This document shows, piece after piece, positions 43,301 through 53,261 of a DNA stretch of 54,187 bases (position 1 is the first letter of the stretch; each line of letters begins with the position of its first letter). Below the pieces are notes generated by a model. That model made no database searches and had not been told where the DNA came from. It saw only the letters and a program-made list of their open reading frames with translations. Origin of the DNA: Candidatus Aminicenantota bacterium (GTDB taxonomy: Bacteria > Acidobacteriota > Aminicenantia > Aminicenantales > Aminicenantaceae). The DNA is taken from the NCBI GenBank assembly GCA_004377005.1, contig SOIV01000051.1:1-54187 (forward strand), in the 5' to 3' direction. Position numbers and translations under genes: made by a program.

Positions 43301-43448
43301 GCAGATAAGGAAAAATTCTGAAGAGTTAAAGACACTTATTGAGAGGATAAACAAGATAATAGAGGTAGATATCCCCAAGCTGAATGAGTTGATGAACAAA
43401 AACAATATCCCCCGTATATTTGTTGGGAAAAAAATAAAAATTAGCTAA
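40320..43448 (+). CDS. Secreted Asp-box (VPS10/sortilin-like) beta-propeller protein
   Basis: 1042 residues from ATG 40320; AAAGGAGG lies 8 bases upstream, and a frame-internal earlier start at 40284 lacks one. A signal peptide (MKKGIFSS, hydrophobic core, LFLGAKKA) is present. The next ~750 residues contain about eleven Asp-box repeats of the S/T-x-D-x-G-x-T/S-W type (for example STDSGRTW, TMDGGKTW, TTDGGETW, SYDRGKTW, SKDRGETW, TTDYGESW), which build one or two beta-propellers. The C-terminal part (PPFGATISYYL, DSQGRQIRELKAQKDAGIHRVAWDLRYG) has an FlgD-like Ig fold. The family is often named glycosyl hydrolase, but no catalytic residues can be named. Extracytoplasmic; substrate unknown. Confidence 0.85.
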   Translation: MKKGIFSSRFLLVLCLGLAVSLFLGAKKAKKEPELLLKESVLDGLRWRCIGPSNMGGRIDDFAVVESNPKIIYAGTASGGVWKTTNNGVTWEPIFDDQITSTIGDVTVAPSNPGIIWVGTGEPNNRQSSSWGDGIYKSTDSGRTWKNMGLRDTHHIGRIVIHPTNPDIVYVAALGHLWGPNKERGLFRTMDGGKTWRNTKFIDENTGFVDVALDHENPNVLYAAAYQRRRRGWGFNGGGPGSGLYKTTDGGETWARLTNGLPSGNTGRIGVDIYRSSPNVVYAVIEHKQGGVFRSEDKGLTWKKMSSTNPRPMYYSKIRIDPNNDQRIWVLGASMYVSEDGGKSFNTNYVRGVHGDHHAMWINPSDSNHMVLGSDGGIYFSYDRGKTWDFVNTLPLGQFYEIGFDMRNPYYVYGGLQDNGSWGGPSSTLNRIGVSNEDWVRIGGGDGFYTQVDPEDNNTIYAESQNGRLYRFDVRSGESKSIRPEPNDEKERYRFNWNSPILISPHDPKTIYYGGNKLFKSKDRGETWEATIDLTTQQDREKLPLMGVLPDKDTLSRHDGISYYGDITTVSESPLKEGLIYAGTDDGNLQVSRDGGKNWKNVIGKVPRMPKYTYVTRVVASRFKEGTAYATFDGHRNNDFKAYVFMTTDYGESWKNISSNLPQGGIVNVIREHHRNPNLLFIGTERGAYFSIDRGKKWVKFKSNFPTVPVDDIAIHPRENDLIFGTHGRSVWILDDITPLEQLAKDTLASSAYLFDIRKATIFNPYNHKGNLGHKFFVAQNPPFGATISYYLKEEAKEDVKIAIQDSQGRQIRELKAQKDAGIHRVAWDLRYGPPEALGEDRISRRFRARGPFVLPGEYKVTLKTAGQEMTKIVKVEGDPRIDISFEDRKAQHDALMSIHKLYPAISAASRASDSMRKEIKKQESALKKIPDIPAAIHESIKAISKEIDDIRLKLIGDPGLGYRGMRRSVRGRLLMTGRSIGGYTGAPSERRVQQIRKNSEELKTLIERINKIIEVDIPKLNELMNKNNIPRIFVGKKIKIS

Positions 43449-43672
43449 GGTTGCAGGACGGCTAGCCTGGCTGAGCCAAATAATTATCTTTTGGAGCAAC
43501 GAGCATAAAGTAAAGCGGACAAAGATAATAGGAGTTGGTCTGATTCATCAGATCCAAGCTGGTTGATGAACGCTCGAAGCTGGCCGATACCGAAAAGACA
43601 TAAGGGTCTTTTCCTATACTTTTTGATTTCTCATAATATTTGCACCTATTGAGAGAAAAAAGGAGGATCGAG

Positions 43673-44539
43673 ATTATAAGAAAGGTGGCAGGAATCCTTC
43701 TTGTAATGCAGATGGCATTTGTCTCTTTCAGCTGCAAGAGGGAGACGCAGATCAGGGGGGTCGAACTCGAGGTGAGCTTTTCTGAAGCGACTTTATCAGA
43801 TGACCTGGTTACTGATATCCAGTATAGATGGAAGACGAAGAAGGACTTTGAAGAGGTAAAAGAAGACTACTATGCTTATGTGCATTTTTGGCATAGATAT
43901 AACCTTCTTTTCTACGATAATCATTCCCCGGAAATTCCGACATCTCAATGGGAGCGGGAAAAGGAATACACTTATTCACGGAGAATATATATTCCTACCT
44001 TTATTGATAAGTCTGACCCTGCGTTCAAGGGAGAAGATATCTTGAGATTGTCTATCGGATTGAACTCTCCTTATGACAGGTCCGGGAAACTACCAAAGCC
44101 TCTTCTTGAAAAAAAATTAAAGTTTTCGCCTGCTCCTCCCGATACTCCCAAAATCAGCTACGAAGACGGATGGTATGATTTAGAAATAAGCCCGGAGACT
44201 TCTCTTAAAAGGTGGAGATGGACAGCCAATGAAGCCAGATGCAAAATTGATAATCCTCGCCAGGATGCTCTGCTGTTTATAAAAGGGGGGGTGAATCTGG
44301 GAGTATTGAATAATCAAAAAGTTGTCTTCAAGGTCAACGATTCGATTTTGGATGAGTTCATCCCAGAGGAAAGTCAATTCGAGAAATCATACAGGATAAA
44401 AAAAGAAATACTTGGCGAGGCGGATATATTTTACCTCGTTATCTCTACAGATAAAACGTTTATCCCGAAGCAGGTTATACTTCGCTCTAAGGATGAGAGA
44501 GAGTTAGGAGTCCAGATTTCCTTTATTTATTTTAGATAG
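43673..44539 (+). CDS. Lipoprotein of unknown function, probable AUU start
   Basis: About 288 residues when started at ATT 43673. The perfect ribosome-binding site AGGAGG (43661-43666) stands 6 bases before this codon, and from here the protein begins I-I-R-K-V-A-G-I-L-L and reaches the lipobox VSFSC at about residue 20, giving a neat lipoprotein signal. Alternatives: TTG 43640 (upstream of the ribosome-binding site, adding a charged stretch) and GTG 43685 (17 bases after it). The mature part has no recognised family; FYDNHSPEIPTSQWEREKEYTYSRRIYIP and FYLVISTDKTFIPKQVILRSKDERELGVQIS suggest beta-sandwich domains. Confidence 0.7.
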   Translation: MIRKVAGILLVMQMAFVSFSCKRETQIRGVELEVSFSEATLSDDLVTDIQYRWKTKKDFEEVKEDYYAYVHFWHRYNLLFYDNHSPEIPTSQWEREKEYTYSRRIYIPTFIDKSDPAFKGEDILRLSIGLNSPYDRSGKLPKPLLEKKLKFSPAPPDTPKISYEDGWYDLEISPETSLKRWRWTANEARCKIDNPRQDALLFIKGGVNLGVLNNQKVVFKVNDSILDEFIPEESQFEKSYRIKKEILGEADIFYLVISTDKTFIPKQVILRSKDERELGVQISFIYFR

Positions 44540-44650
44540 ATAAATGCAAATGAAGAAGAGCTTACTCTTTTTTCTTGAGATTTGCTGAGGGAGATCGGAA
44601 CACCTTAGAGAACTTACTCTTTCCCCTTATTCTTGGCTTTCTTGTTAGGG

Positions 44651-45220
44651 CTATCTTCTCTTTCTAGCTCCAGTTCTTGCCTGCTGATATTCTTTCCTGG
44701 CCCTGGCTTCCTCTTCCTTAGCTTTCTGAAGTCTCAGAGAAGTTTCGCTTATATTTCTCTGAATGTTTTCTCTGGAACTCATGTCATCCATGCTGTAAAA
44801 TTCTTGCCATAGACCGTTCATCCTCGTGGTTAATAAACCTACTTGCTCGCGCGCGCGCTTCCATTTCTTTTCGAGTTTATCCGGTGTATTTTCTTGAGGC
44901 TCCGCTCTGTCTGCGTTTTTAGCTTTTGATCCTCTGGCTTTGGCTCCTGATGGTTCCGCTTTATCTAGTGAAGACATCTCAGATGAGGATCCTGCCATTG
45001 CGCTTCCTTCTGGGGGGCCTGCTTGTCTTGAAGTGGTAAGAGCCGGCCCTCTTTTAATGTTTGACAGATCAGCATTGGTAACAACTGTCTTTTCTTGATT
45101 CTTTAGTTTTTCTCTTCTTTCTTTTTCTTTTTTGGCTAAATCAACCAAGCTTTGAGAGGAAAGAACAGCGGTAAGGAATAAAGGGAGAGAAATTGCTACG
45201 ATAATTTTGTTGAAACTCAT
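44651..45220 (-). CDS. Exported low-complexity coiled-coil protein
   Basis: 189 residues. A signal peptide (MSFNKIIVAISLPLFLTAVLSSQS) is followed by a Lys/Glu-rich helix (LVDLAKKEKERREKLKNQEK), a Ser/Ala/Gly-rich linker (about 60-110), and a C-terminal coiled coil (SLRLQKAKEEEARARKEYQQARTGARKRR). No family recognised. Probably periplasmic. It has a very good sigma-70 promoter at 45242-45270 and ends convergent with the lipoprotein gene. Confidence 0.75.
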   Translation of the reverse strand: MSFNKIIVAISLPLFLTAVLSSQSLVDLAKKEKERREKLKNQEKTVVTNADLSNIKRGPALTTSRQAGPPEGSAMAGSSSEMSSLDKAEPSGAKARGSKAKNADRAEPQENTPDKLEKKWKRAREQVGLLTTRMNGLWQEFYSMDDMSSRENIQRNISETSLRLQKAKEEEARARKEYQQARTGARKRR

Positions 45221-45538
45221 TTTTCCTTCTCTTTAAAATTTATTTTATACATTAGAACTTTTTATGTCAATCAAACGAATAACTAGCGCTCGCCAAGAAT
45301 TACTGGCTCTTTCACACCTCTATTTGGCAATAAATACCGTCGGAGATTCATTATTGCCGCAAATATAAGGTAATAAAAACCCCGATATAAGTAAATACCC
45401 CTTTGAGATGATTTGGGGAATGATTTTTTTTCTTTTTTTCCTCACCTAAAAAGATGACCTACCCTCACCATTTCAGTTAACCTGGTTTATTCATAAATTA
45501 TGCCGGCACCCCCTTTTATTTGTCTCTTTATTTGTCTT
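45221..45538. other. Intergenic region between a coiled-coil protein gene and comEC
   Basis: 318 bases with the promoter of the 44651-45220 gene at its left and nothing else recognised. The comEC gene ends at its right side; no clear terminator was seen. Confidence 0.5.
45242..45270 (-). promoter_or_regulatory. Strong sigma-70 promoter of the coiled-coil protein gene
   Basis: On the minus strand: TTGACA (45270-45265), 17-base spacer, TAAAAT (45247-45242). Confidence 0.6.
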
Positions 45539-47908
45539 CTACTGAGATGTCCGAATAAAAATTATCCGTCCATCTGAGGAGACTTCTACTGCTCCATGAA
45601 CATCGGTGCGGTAGACTTTAGCTCCTATCTTTTTGTATCTTTCTAAAATTTCTTGATCTGGAAAGCCGTACCTGTTGCCCTCGCCTAGGGAGATCACGAC
45701 GATTTCGGGAGATATCCTGTGGAGAAACGCTTCGGTGCTTGAAGATGGGCTTCCGTGGTGAGGAGATTTGAGCACCTGACTCTTGATTTGCCCGGAGCTT
45801 TCTAAAATCTTTTTTTCAGCATCAATTTCGATGTCGCCTGGGAGAAGAAATGAAATTTGATTGTAGGAGAGTCTGAGCACAAGAGATTGGTCATTGTTTA
45901 TAGTGTAAACATAAGGCTCTCCCTTTTCAGGATGGAGAACTTCGATTCTCACCTTTCTTTCATGATGGGAGTAGCCACGGAAAAGCCTTTTGCGAGAGAC
46001 AGATGAAGAGAGCGATCTTTTGAATTCCGTGTATGGATCACTTTCCAAGGGACTGAAAGTTTCCCAGTATTCACCTATTTTAAAATTTCTGGCAACTGCT
46101 ATTAAGCCGTTTAGATGATCGGGATGGGCATGGGTTAAAACCAGGTAATCAATTTTTTTGATTCCTTTCTCCCAAAGGAAAGGAGAAACTACATGTTCGC
46201 CTATATCAAAAGTTCCCTCTGGATGACCGCCTCCATCGATAAGCATTTTTTTGCGGCCGGGAAATTCAACCAATATAGACTCTCCCTGTCCGACGTCGAT
46301 AAAAGTGAGTTTAAGGTTTTTGGATAAGGAGGGAAAAGGATAGGATATCAGAACAGTAAAGAAGACAAGAAAAAGGACGATAAGGACCAATTTTTGTCTC
46401 CTTATTTTGGAAGGCAGGAGCAAAAGAAGCAAAAAAAGGAAATAGCCGATTATGGTGATGAGATGGGGTGTGGGTATTCGGTAGGACATGAAAGAGAACT
46501 TATCAAAGAGATGTGAACAACTGATGAGAAGGTTTATGAAAGACTCCATACCTTTGGCGAGAAGTTGGGCCAGGAAAGAGCTTACGAAGGAAAGGGGAAG
46601 GAATATATAACCGCCGGCCATGATCAGCCCTACCATAGGTAAGGCGGCATAGTTAAGGATAAGAGAGGAGAATGTCACCCTGTTGAAAGAGCTGGCAATA
46701 AAAGGAAGAACTCCGAGTTGGGCTGTAAGGGAGAGAACCAGGATATCGCTGATTCTAAAGGGAAGGCGGGGAAAGTATTTAATGATCCTGGGAAAAAAAA
46801 GAATGATGGAAAAGGTGGCAGCAAAAGTAAGCTGGAAACCTACATTAAACAGGCTAAAGGGATTGAAAACAAGAAGGATAAAGGCGCTGATGGAGATCGT
46901 GTTGATGAGGTTGACATTCCTCCAGATGAGTTTCCCCAAGAGAAATGCCACAGCCATTATTGTAGCCCTCATTACAGAAGGCCTGCCTTCCACCAAAATG
47001 GCATAAAAAACGAGAAAGAAAATCACGAACAGATAAGAGAGGCGTGTGGGCACTCTCGAAAGCTTCAAAAGAGAGAAAAGAAAGAAGGAAATAATTGCAA
47101 TATGAGCTCCAGAAATAGCAAAAAGATGATAAATTCCCGCTTTTTGGAGAGACCGGGTGATAGAAGAATCCATTCTTGATCTTTCACCTAAGAGGAGCGC
47201 TTCAAGAACAGCTCCCTGAGGAGAAAGTGCGTTTGTTTCAGAGGAGAAGTAATTTTCGATTTTTTGCTGCAGTTTTTGGCGAATAACAGATACTAGATGT
47301 AATGGAGAATACTTTTTTCCGGATTCTAATCTTTCTACAAGAAGCGCGCTTTTGGAAAAAGCCCTGTTGTGGATGTTCTGGCTTTTGAGATATGCATTCA
47401 AGGAAGATGCTTTAAAGTTTCTAAAGCCTCTAGAAGAAAGAAGACGGGCAGAAACCTTGATTTCATCATGGATAAAAAGGTTGAGAGAGGAGGAAGACTC
47501 TGAGGAATGGGGCACTGTGATCCTCAGATTCCCTCGGATTTTTTCCTCTTTATTCTCGTAAAAAACTTTTTTCACCTTTATAAAGAGAAAGTCCCTGTCA
47601 GGTCCACGAGAGGGAGATTTGTACAAAGTGCCGTAAAAATCGGCATAATTTGAGAGCTTTAGCCTCTGAAGGGAATTTTCTTCGAAATTTCTGTCGGAGA
47701 GAGAATAGAGACTTGCACCGAGAAGAAAAGTAGAGAGGAGAATTACAAGGAAAGAGTGTCTTTCTTTTCTGAAGATAAAGAAGAGCCAGGCACAAGCGAG
47801 AGATGCTATCAAGGATAAGATCCAAGTTAGCAAGGAGAAGGAGAGAAAAGAAGATAGTAAAATTCCTGATGCCAGCGATAAAGCCAGGAAGAGAAAGGGA
47901 AAAGGCAT
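45539..47908 (-). CDS. comEC: ComEC/Rec2 DNA-uptake channel with metallo-beta-lactamase domain
   Basis: 789 residues from ATG 47908, 14 bases after the stop of the upstream amidohydrolase; a GTG at 47983 would lengthen it by 25 residues but overlaps that gene. N-terminal membrane segments, an OB-like region, then the Competence domain (FAISGAHIAIISFFLFSLLKLS; VEGRPSVMRATIMA) with many transmembrane helices, and a C-terminal metallo-beta-lactamase domain (TFIDVGQGESILVEFPG, LTHAHPDHLNG with the metal ligands). ComEC carries single-stranded DNA across the inner membrane in natural transformation; with the pilus genes here, competence is possible. Whether the strain is transformable is not known. 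Confidence 0.93.
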   Translation of the reverse strand: MPFPFLFLALSLASGILLSSFLSFSLLTWILSLIASLACAWLFFIFRKERHSFLVILLSTFLLGASLYSLSDRNFEENSLQRLKLSNYADFYGTLYKSPSRGPDRDFLFIKVKKVFYENKEEKIRGNLRITVPHSSESSSSLNLFIHDEIKVSARLLSSRGFRNFKASSLNAYLKSQNIHNRAFSKSALLVERLESGKKYSPLHLVSVIRQKLQQKIENYFSSETNALSPQGAVLEALLLGERSRMDSSITRSLQKAGIYHLFAISGAHIAIISFFLFSLLKLSRVPTRLSYLFVIFFLVFYAILVEGRPSVMRATIMAVAFLLGKLIWRNVNLINTISISAFILLVFNPFSLFNVGFQLTFAATFSIILFFPRIIKYFPRLPFRISDILVLSLTAQLGVLPFIASSFNRVTFSSLILNYAALPMVGLIMAGGYIFLPLSFVSSFLAQLLAKGMESFINLLISCSHLFDKFSFMSYRIPTPHLITIIGYFLFLLLLLLPSKIRRQKLVLIVLFLVFFTVLISYPFPSLSKNLKLTFIDVGQGESILVEFPGRKKMLIDGGGHPEGTFDIGEHVVSPFLWEKGIKKIDYLVLTHAHPDHLNGLIAVARNFKIGEYWETFSPLESDPYTEFKRSLSSSVSRKRLFRGYSHHERKVRIEVLHPEKGEPYVYTINNDQSLVLRLSYNQISFLLPGDIEIDAEKKILESSGQIKSQVLKSPHHGSPSSSTEAFLHRISPEIVVISLGEGNRYGFPDQEILERYKKIGAKVYRTDVHGAVEVSSDGRIIFIRTSQ

Positions 47909-47922
47909 CGGTTTAACGAAGA

Positions 47923-49227
47923 TTAAGGAGGATATGTTGCATGCTGGCTCTGGCGTTCGAGACAATCCAAGAGAAGATGGCACATAATTTTGATACCCAG
48001 GGTAATGCTTCCTTCATCAGGATTAAAATAAGGATTATGAAGGGGAGCCATGGTTTCTTGTGCGGGATTTTTAGCACCCAAGAAAAAATAGAAGCCTGGA
48101 ATTTCCTGGCAGTAATACGAGAAATCCTCAGCTACCATCTGGGGAGCTAGCTCTTTGACGTGCTCTTCTCCCAGGACTTTCAAAAGAGTGGGGAGCATGA
48201 TTTTTGCCAATTCTGGATGGTTATATAGAGAGGGGGGGCCTTTTCTATAGCTAAAAGTGTAGTCTGCTCCGAACGAATGAGTGATTCCTTTTACTATATT
48301 TTCCATCAATTGTGGAATTTTTTTCCTGTTTCTATCACTCAGAGTCCTCACCGTCCCCTCAAGAATAACTTTTTCAGCAATAATATTAGATCTTGTTCCT
48401 CCACTGATCTTTCCGATAGTCAACACAGCAGGGTCAGTGGGATTGGTTGTGCGGCTGATAACAGATTGGAGACTCACCACTATATTAGAAGCCAGGGCAA
48501 TGGAATCGACTCCCTCGTGAGGCCGGGCTGCATGAGAGCTTTTTCCTTTGATGACGATTTGAAACCAGTCTGAGCTCGCCATCATATGACCAGGGATAAA
48601 GTATGCTTTTCCTAGATCTTCAGGCCAAACGTGAAGCCCGAAAATTGCTCCAACGGAAGGCTCTTGCAGAACGCCTTCTTTTATCATCAGACTCGCCCCG
48701 CCTTCCTCGCCGGGAGGGGGCCCCTCTTCGGCAGGTTGAAAAATAAATTTGATGTTGCCTTTGATTTTGTCTTTCAGCGCAGTCAGAACCATGGCTGTGC
48801 CCAGAGCTATGGAGGTATGGACATCGTGACCGCAAGCGTGCATGACTCCTGGATTTAGAGATTTAAAAGGAACATCCGTCAATTCCTGGATGGGTAAAGC
48901 ATCCATATCTGCTCTTATGCCCACTGTGGCTCCTTGCTGAGAGCCGCGGAGCAAAGCCACCACACCAGTTTTGGCGACTCCTTTTTTGACTTCCAGACCT
49001 AAGGATATGAGCTTAGCACCCACGAGTTTAGCCGTTTCATACTCACGATTGCTTAGTTCTGGGTTCATGTGCAAGAAGCGTCGTATTTTTATGATTTCAA
49101 GGTTATGTTTTTGGATTTCTTTTTCTATCCGAAGTGCTGTGGTTTTATCAACTGTGAGGCCCTTTAGGGGAAAAAGAAGCAGGGCAAACGAGAAGAATAA
49201 AATTTTATACCTGAGATTCCCTTGCAT
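47923..49227 (-). CDS. Exported M20-family amidohydrolase
   Basis: 434 residues. Hippurate-hydrolase-like M20D peptidase/amidohydrolase that cleaves N-acyl amino acids or short peptides. A signal sequence (YKILFFSFALLLFPLKGL) precedes the catalytic domain: FLHMNPELSNREYET, IRADMDALPIQE, the metal-binding HACGHDVHTS, and FQPAEEGPP with the catalytic Glu. The dimerisation domain (KGKSSHAARPHEGVDSI) is inserted in the usual place. Active outside the cytoplasm, which fits a peptide-degrading lifestyle. Together with comEC on the same strand, 14 bases apart. Confidence 0.9.
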   Translation of the reverse strand: MQGNLRYKILFFSFALLLFPLKGLTVDKTTALRIEKEIQKHNLEIIKIRRFLHMNPELSNREYETAKLVGAKLISLGLEVKKGVAKTGVVALLRGSQQGATVGIRADMDALPIQELTDVPFKSLNPGVMHACGHDVHTSIALGTAMVLTALKDKIKGNIKFIFQPAEEGPPPGEEGGASLMIKEGVLQEPSVGAIFGLHVWPEDLGKAYFIPGHMMASSDWFQIVIKGKSSHAARPHEGVDSIALASNIVVSLQSVISRTTNPTDPAVLTIGKISGGTRSNIIAEKVILEGTVRTLSDRNRKKIPQLMENIVKGITHSFGADYTFSYRKGPPSLYNHPELAKIMLPTLLKVLGEEHVKELAPQMVAEDFSYYCQEIPGFYFFLGAKNPAQETMAPLHNPYFNPDEGSITLGIKIMCHLLLDCLERQSQHATYPP

Positions 49228-49289
49228 GGATTTATCTTAGATTTGCTGCAGGATAAAGTCAAGAAATCATATGAGAAGGATGAGATGAC

Positions 49290-50897
49290 TCAGATGGCGA
49301 TTGTTTCCTTAAAAGTGCCGTAGGCCTCTTTGAGGACGGAAGATATTTCCCCGAGAGTGGCCATTGCTTTTACAGCATTCATTATATAAGGAAGAAGGTT
49401 CTTTTCAGCCTCAAGCGCCTCTCTTAATGCCTGCAGCCGGTTTTCCACCAGCTTTTTTGACCTTTTATCTTTTAAGAGATTGAGTTTTTTTATCTGAGCC
49501 TTTTCTAACTTTTTTGGAGGATAGTAGAGCCTAAAGTGAATTTTTTCTTCCTTATTTTTGTACTCGTTAAGACCAACGATAATCTGTTCTTTGCTTTCAA
49601 TTTGTTTTTGATATTTATAGGCACTTTCTTGAATTTCCTTCTGAATAAATCCTTTTTCAATAGCGGCGAGCATTCCTCCCCATTCTTCTATTTTCTGGAG
49701 ATATTCCATTACTTTTTCCTCAATCTGGTTAGTCAAGCTCTCGATAAAATAAGAGCATCCTAAAGGATCTACTGTATTAGCCACTCCACTTTCGTGGGCA
49801 ATGATTTGTTGTGTCCGGAGCGCTATCTGGACCGATTCCTCGCTGGGGAGAGCCAGGGCCTCGTCCCTGGAGTTTGTGTGAAGAGATTGTGTGCCTCCCA
49901 AGATTGCGGCTAGAGCTTGAAGGGTGATCCTGATGACGTTGTTTTCAGGCTGTTGGGCTAAAAGAGCCACTCCGCTTGTCTGGGTGTGGAACCTGAATTT
50001 CCAGGAGAGAGGATTTTTCGCCTTATATTTTTCTCTCATGAGCTTGGCCCATATTCGCCTTGCAGCGCGAAACTTGGCAATCTCTTCAAAGAAGTTATTA
50101 TGGGATGCCAGAAAAAAAGAAAGGCGAGGGGCGAAGGTGTCCACCTCAAGGCCTGCTTTTTGGGCAGCCTCGATATAGGTGATAGCATTAGCCAAGGTGA
50201 AAGCCAGTTCCTGAACAGCCGTAGCTCCCGCTTCTCTGATATGGTAGCCGCTGATGCTCATCGTGTTCCATTGAGGAACATTTTTTTGGCAGAAGGCAAG
50301 AATGTCTGTGATGATTTTAAGAGAAGCATGAGGAGGGTATATATAGGTTCCTCGCGCGATATATTCTTTGAGAATATCGTTTTGGATTGTCCCTGAGAGC
50401 TTGCTCCATTCCACTCCCTTTTTTTCAGCTAAGGCCAAGTACATGGCGAGAATAATGGCTGCTGTGGAGTTGATTGTCATGGAAACGCTGACTTTATCGA
50501 GGGGAATGTGGTTGAAAAGTATTTCCATATCATCGAGGGAGTCGATAGCCACTCCGACTTTGCCCACTTCCCCACTGGCCAGAGGATGATCCGAATCAAA
50601 ACCCAGCTGGGTTGGAAGATCAAAAGCCACGCTTAGTCCTGTCTGGCCTTGGGAGAGGAGAAAGCGGTATCTTCTGTTGGACTCTTCCGCTGTTCCAAAA
50701 CCAGCATACTGGCGCATAGTCCACAGCTTTCCCCTGTACATGGTTGGATAAATTCCCCGGGTAAAAGGATATTTACCGGGATCACCCAGATCCCGAGAGA
50801 AGTTGAAGTTCGTTAGATCTTTGGCGCTGTAGGTTTTTTTAATTTCAATCTGGGAGGGAGTTAAAAACTTATCTTTTCTTTCTTTATCTGAAGCCAT
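49290..50897 (-). CDS. mcmA1: Methylmalonyl-CoA mutase, large (catalytic) subunit
   Basis: 535 residues. Catalyses the B12-dependent rearrangement of methylmalonyl-CoA and succinyl-CoA in propionate metabolism. It contains the TIM-barrel domain only: [64 protein letters not shown] and [19 protein letters not shown]. The cobalamin-binding domain (DxHxxG) is missing, as in two-subunit archaeal and thermophile-type enzymes, so the small subunit must be encoded elsewhere. Same strand as enolase and the M20 gene, with short gaps. Confidence 0.93.
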   Translation of the reverse strand: MASDKERKDKFLTPSQIEIKKTYSAKDLTNFNFSRDLGDPGKYPFTRGIYPTMYRGKLWTMRQYAGFGTAEESNRRYRFLLSQGQTGLSVAFDLPTQLGFDSDHPLASGEVGKVGVAIDSLDDMEILFNHIPLDKVSVSMTINSTAAIILAMYLALAEKKGVEWSKLSGTIQNDILKEYIARGTYIYPPHASLKIITDILAFCQKNVPQWNTMSISGYHIREAGATAVQELAFTLANAITYIEAAQKAGLEVDTFAPRLSFFLASHNNFFEEIAKFRAARRIWAKLMREKYKAKNPLSWKFRFHTQTSGVALLAQQPENNVIRITLQALAAILGGTQSLHTNSRDEALALPSEESVQIALRTQQIIAHESGVANTVDPLGCSYFIESLTNQIEEKVMEYLQKIEEWGGMLAAIEKGFIQKEIQESAYKYQKQIESKEQIIVGLNEYKNKEEKIHFRLYYPPKKLEKAQIKKLNLLKDKRSKKLVENRLQALREALEAEKNLLPYIMNAVKAMATLGEISSVLKEAYGTFKETIAI

Positions 50898-51000
50898 AAT
50901 CCGCTCAGACTTCTATATTAATCTTCTCTTCATAAAAGCATTGGCAAAAAGTTTTTTTCATGATTAAACATATGTTTTCAATACAGAATTCTGCTTCCAA

Positions 51001-52365
<1,365 letters not shown>

Positions 52366-52378
52366 TCAAGAAAAGAGA

Positions 52379-52705
52379 TTATTTTTTCCCTTCTGTCTCC
52401 TTAAAGAACTCTTCTTTCTTTTTCGAGATTTCTTCATGTTTCTTCTCAACAAACTCTTTTAAAGTATCGAGTCCTTCAGAGGTTTTTTCTTTTACAACCT
52501 TTATTCCCTTTTCAGCTTCTTTGGCGATTTTTTCATAACCTTCTTTAGCTTTCTCTCCTGTTTTAACAGCTGTTTCCCCGATTTTCTTCCTTGTTTCTGT
52601 TCCGCTTGCAGGAGCAAAAAGGACGCCCAGGATAAAGCCTGCAGCTGACCCGATAAGAAATGAGAAGGTGATTTCAAAGAAACTCGCACCTCTATCGTTT
52701 GACAT
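52379..52705 (-). CDS. YtxH-like small membrane protein
   Basis: 108 residues. A single hydrophobic N-terminal segment with the glycine-rich phrase IGSAAGFILGVLFAPASGTETRKKI is the YtxH-domain signature. It is followed by a Lys/Glu-rich coiled coil. Function unknown; often found in stress-related operons. Its start overlaps the DUF948 gene end by 14 bases, so they are translationally coupled. Confidence 0.85.
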   Translation of the reverse strand: MSNDRGASFFEITFSFLIGSAAGFILGVLFAPASGTETRKKIGETAVKTGEKAKEGYEKIAKEAEKGIKVVKEKTSEGLDTLKEFVEKKHEEISKKKEEFFKETEGKK

Positions 52706-53063
52706 TTTTACCTCCTTTTTTTTTCATGTGCCGCCAACCAAATCGAAGTAGGGGAAATATATAAGGCCAGTATTTGGAAGAGGGCTTGAAGACTCTTGCC
52801 GTTAAGAGCCAGGCGATATCAGATATTCTGGCAACAGTTGTTTTTGTGGCTTCGAGCACAGGGGTTAAATCATCTATTTTTGCGTTCACTTTTTTGTCTG
52901 TTTCCTTCAAGTTCTCGATTAGATCTCTTATTTCAACCAGAGTTTCTTCACCCTCTTTGGCTGTCTTTCGAAGCTGGACAATGAGAGCGACAAGGAAAGC
53001 GACAGATACAACAATGCAGATTGTTATCACTAGAAATAAAAACTGGTTTAAGGTTAACGACAT
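52692..53063 (-). CDS. DUF948-like small membrane protein
   Basis: 123 residues. One N-terminal transmembrane segment (FLFLVITICIVVSVAFLVALIVQL), then a helical part (LRKTAKEGEETLVEIRDLIENLKETDKKV) and a basic C-terminus. This layout matches the DUF948 family, whose members often lie next to YtxH genes. Function unknown. Confidence 0.82.
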   Translation of the reverse strand: MSLTLNQFLFLVITICIVVSVAFLVALIVQLRKTAKEGEETLVEIRDLIENLKETDKKVNAKIDDLTPVLEATKTTVARISDIAWLLTARVFKPSSKYWPYIFPLLRFGWRHMKKKGGKNVKR

Positions 53064-53132
53064 TGGCAGTTATTAATAGATAAAATAAAACCTATGCTTT
53101 GTCAAATGAAAAGAGTTGTGCTAAATACCTCA

Positions 53133-53187
53133 TTTTCCGTGATAAAAAGCAAAATTGTTGATCAGACCTGGCCTTTCGAAAACACAC
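53133..53187 (+). repeat. Palindromic repeat C, partial copy
   Basis: TTTTCCGTGAT (53133-53143) and GATCAGACCTGGCC then TTTCGAAAACAC (53160-53185) correspond to the left part of the full copy at 53909. The closing arm is absent. Confidence 0.55.
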
Positions 53188-53188
53188 A

Positions 53189-53229
53189 AAAAAAAGGTTA
53201 CAGTTCCCATCAAAAAAAGGTTACAGTTC
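53189..53229 (+). repeat. Two copies of AAAAAAAGGTTACAGTTC
   Basis: Exact 18-mers at 53189-53206 and 53212-53229, 23 bases apart. The sequence has no coding function and lies after the stop of the minus-strand KHE1-like gene. Confidence 0.6.
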
Positions 53230-53261
53230 TTTAAGTAGAGGTTTGATTTATCAAACCCCTT

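Noticed and set aside
46718-47179. Plus-strand open frame of 153 codons
   Set aside because: Antisense to comEC; no ribosome-binding site and Lys/Gly/Asp-rich nonsense-like composition.
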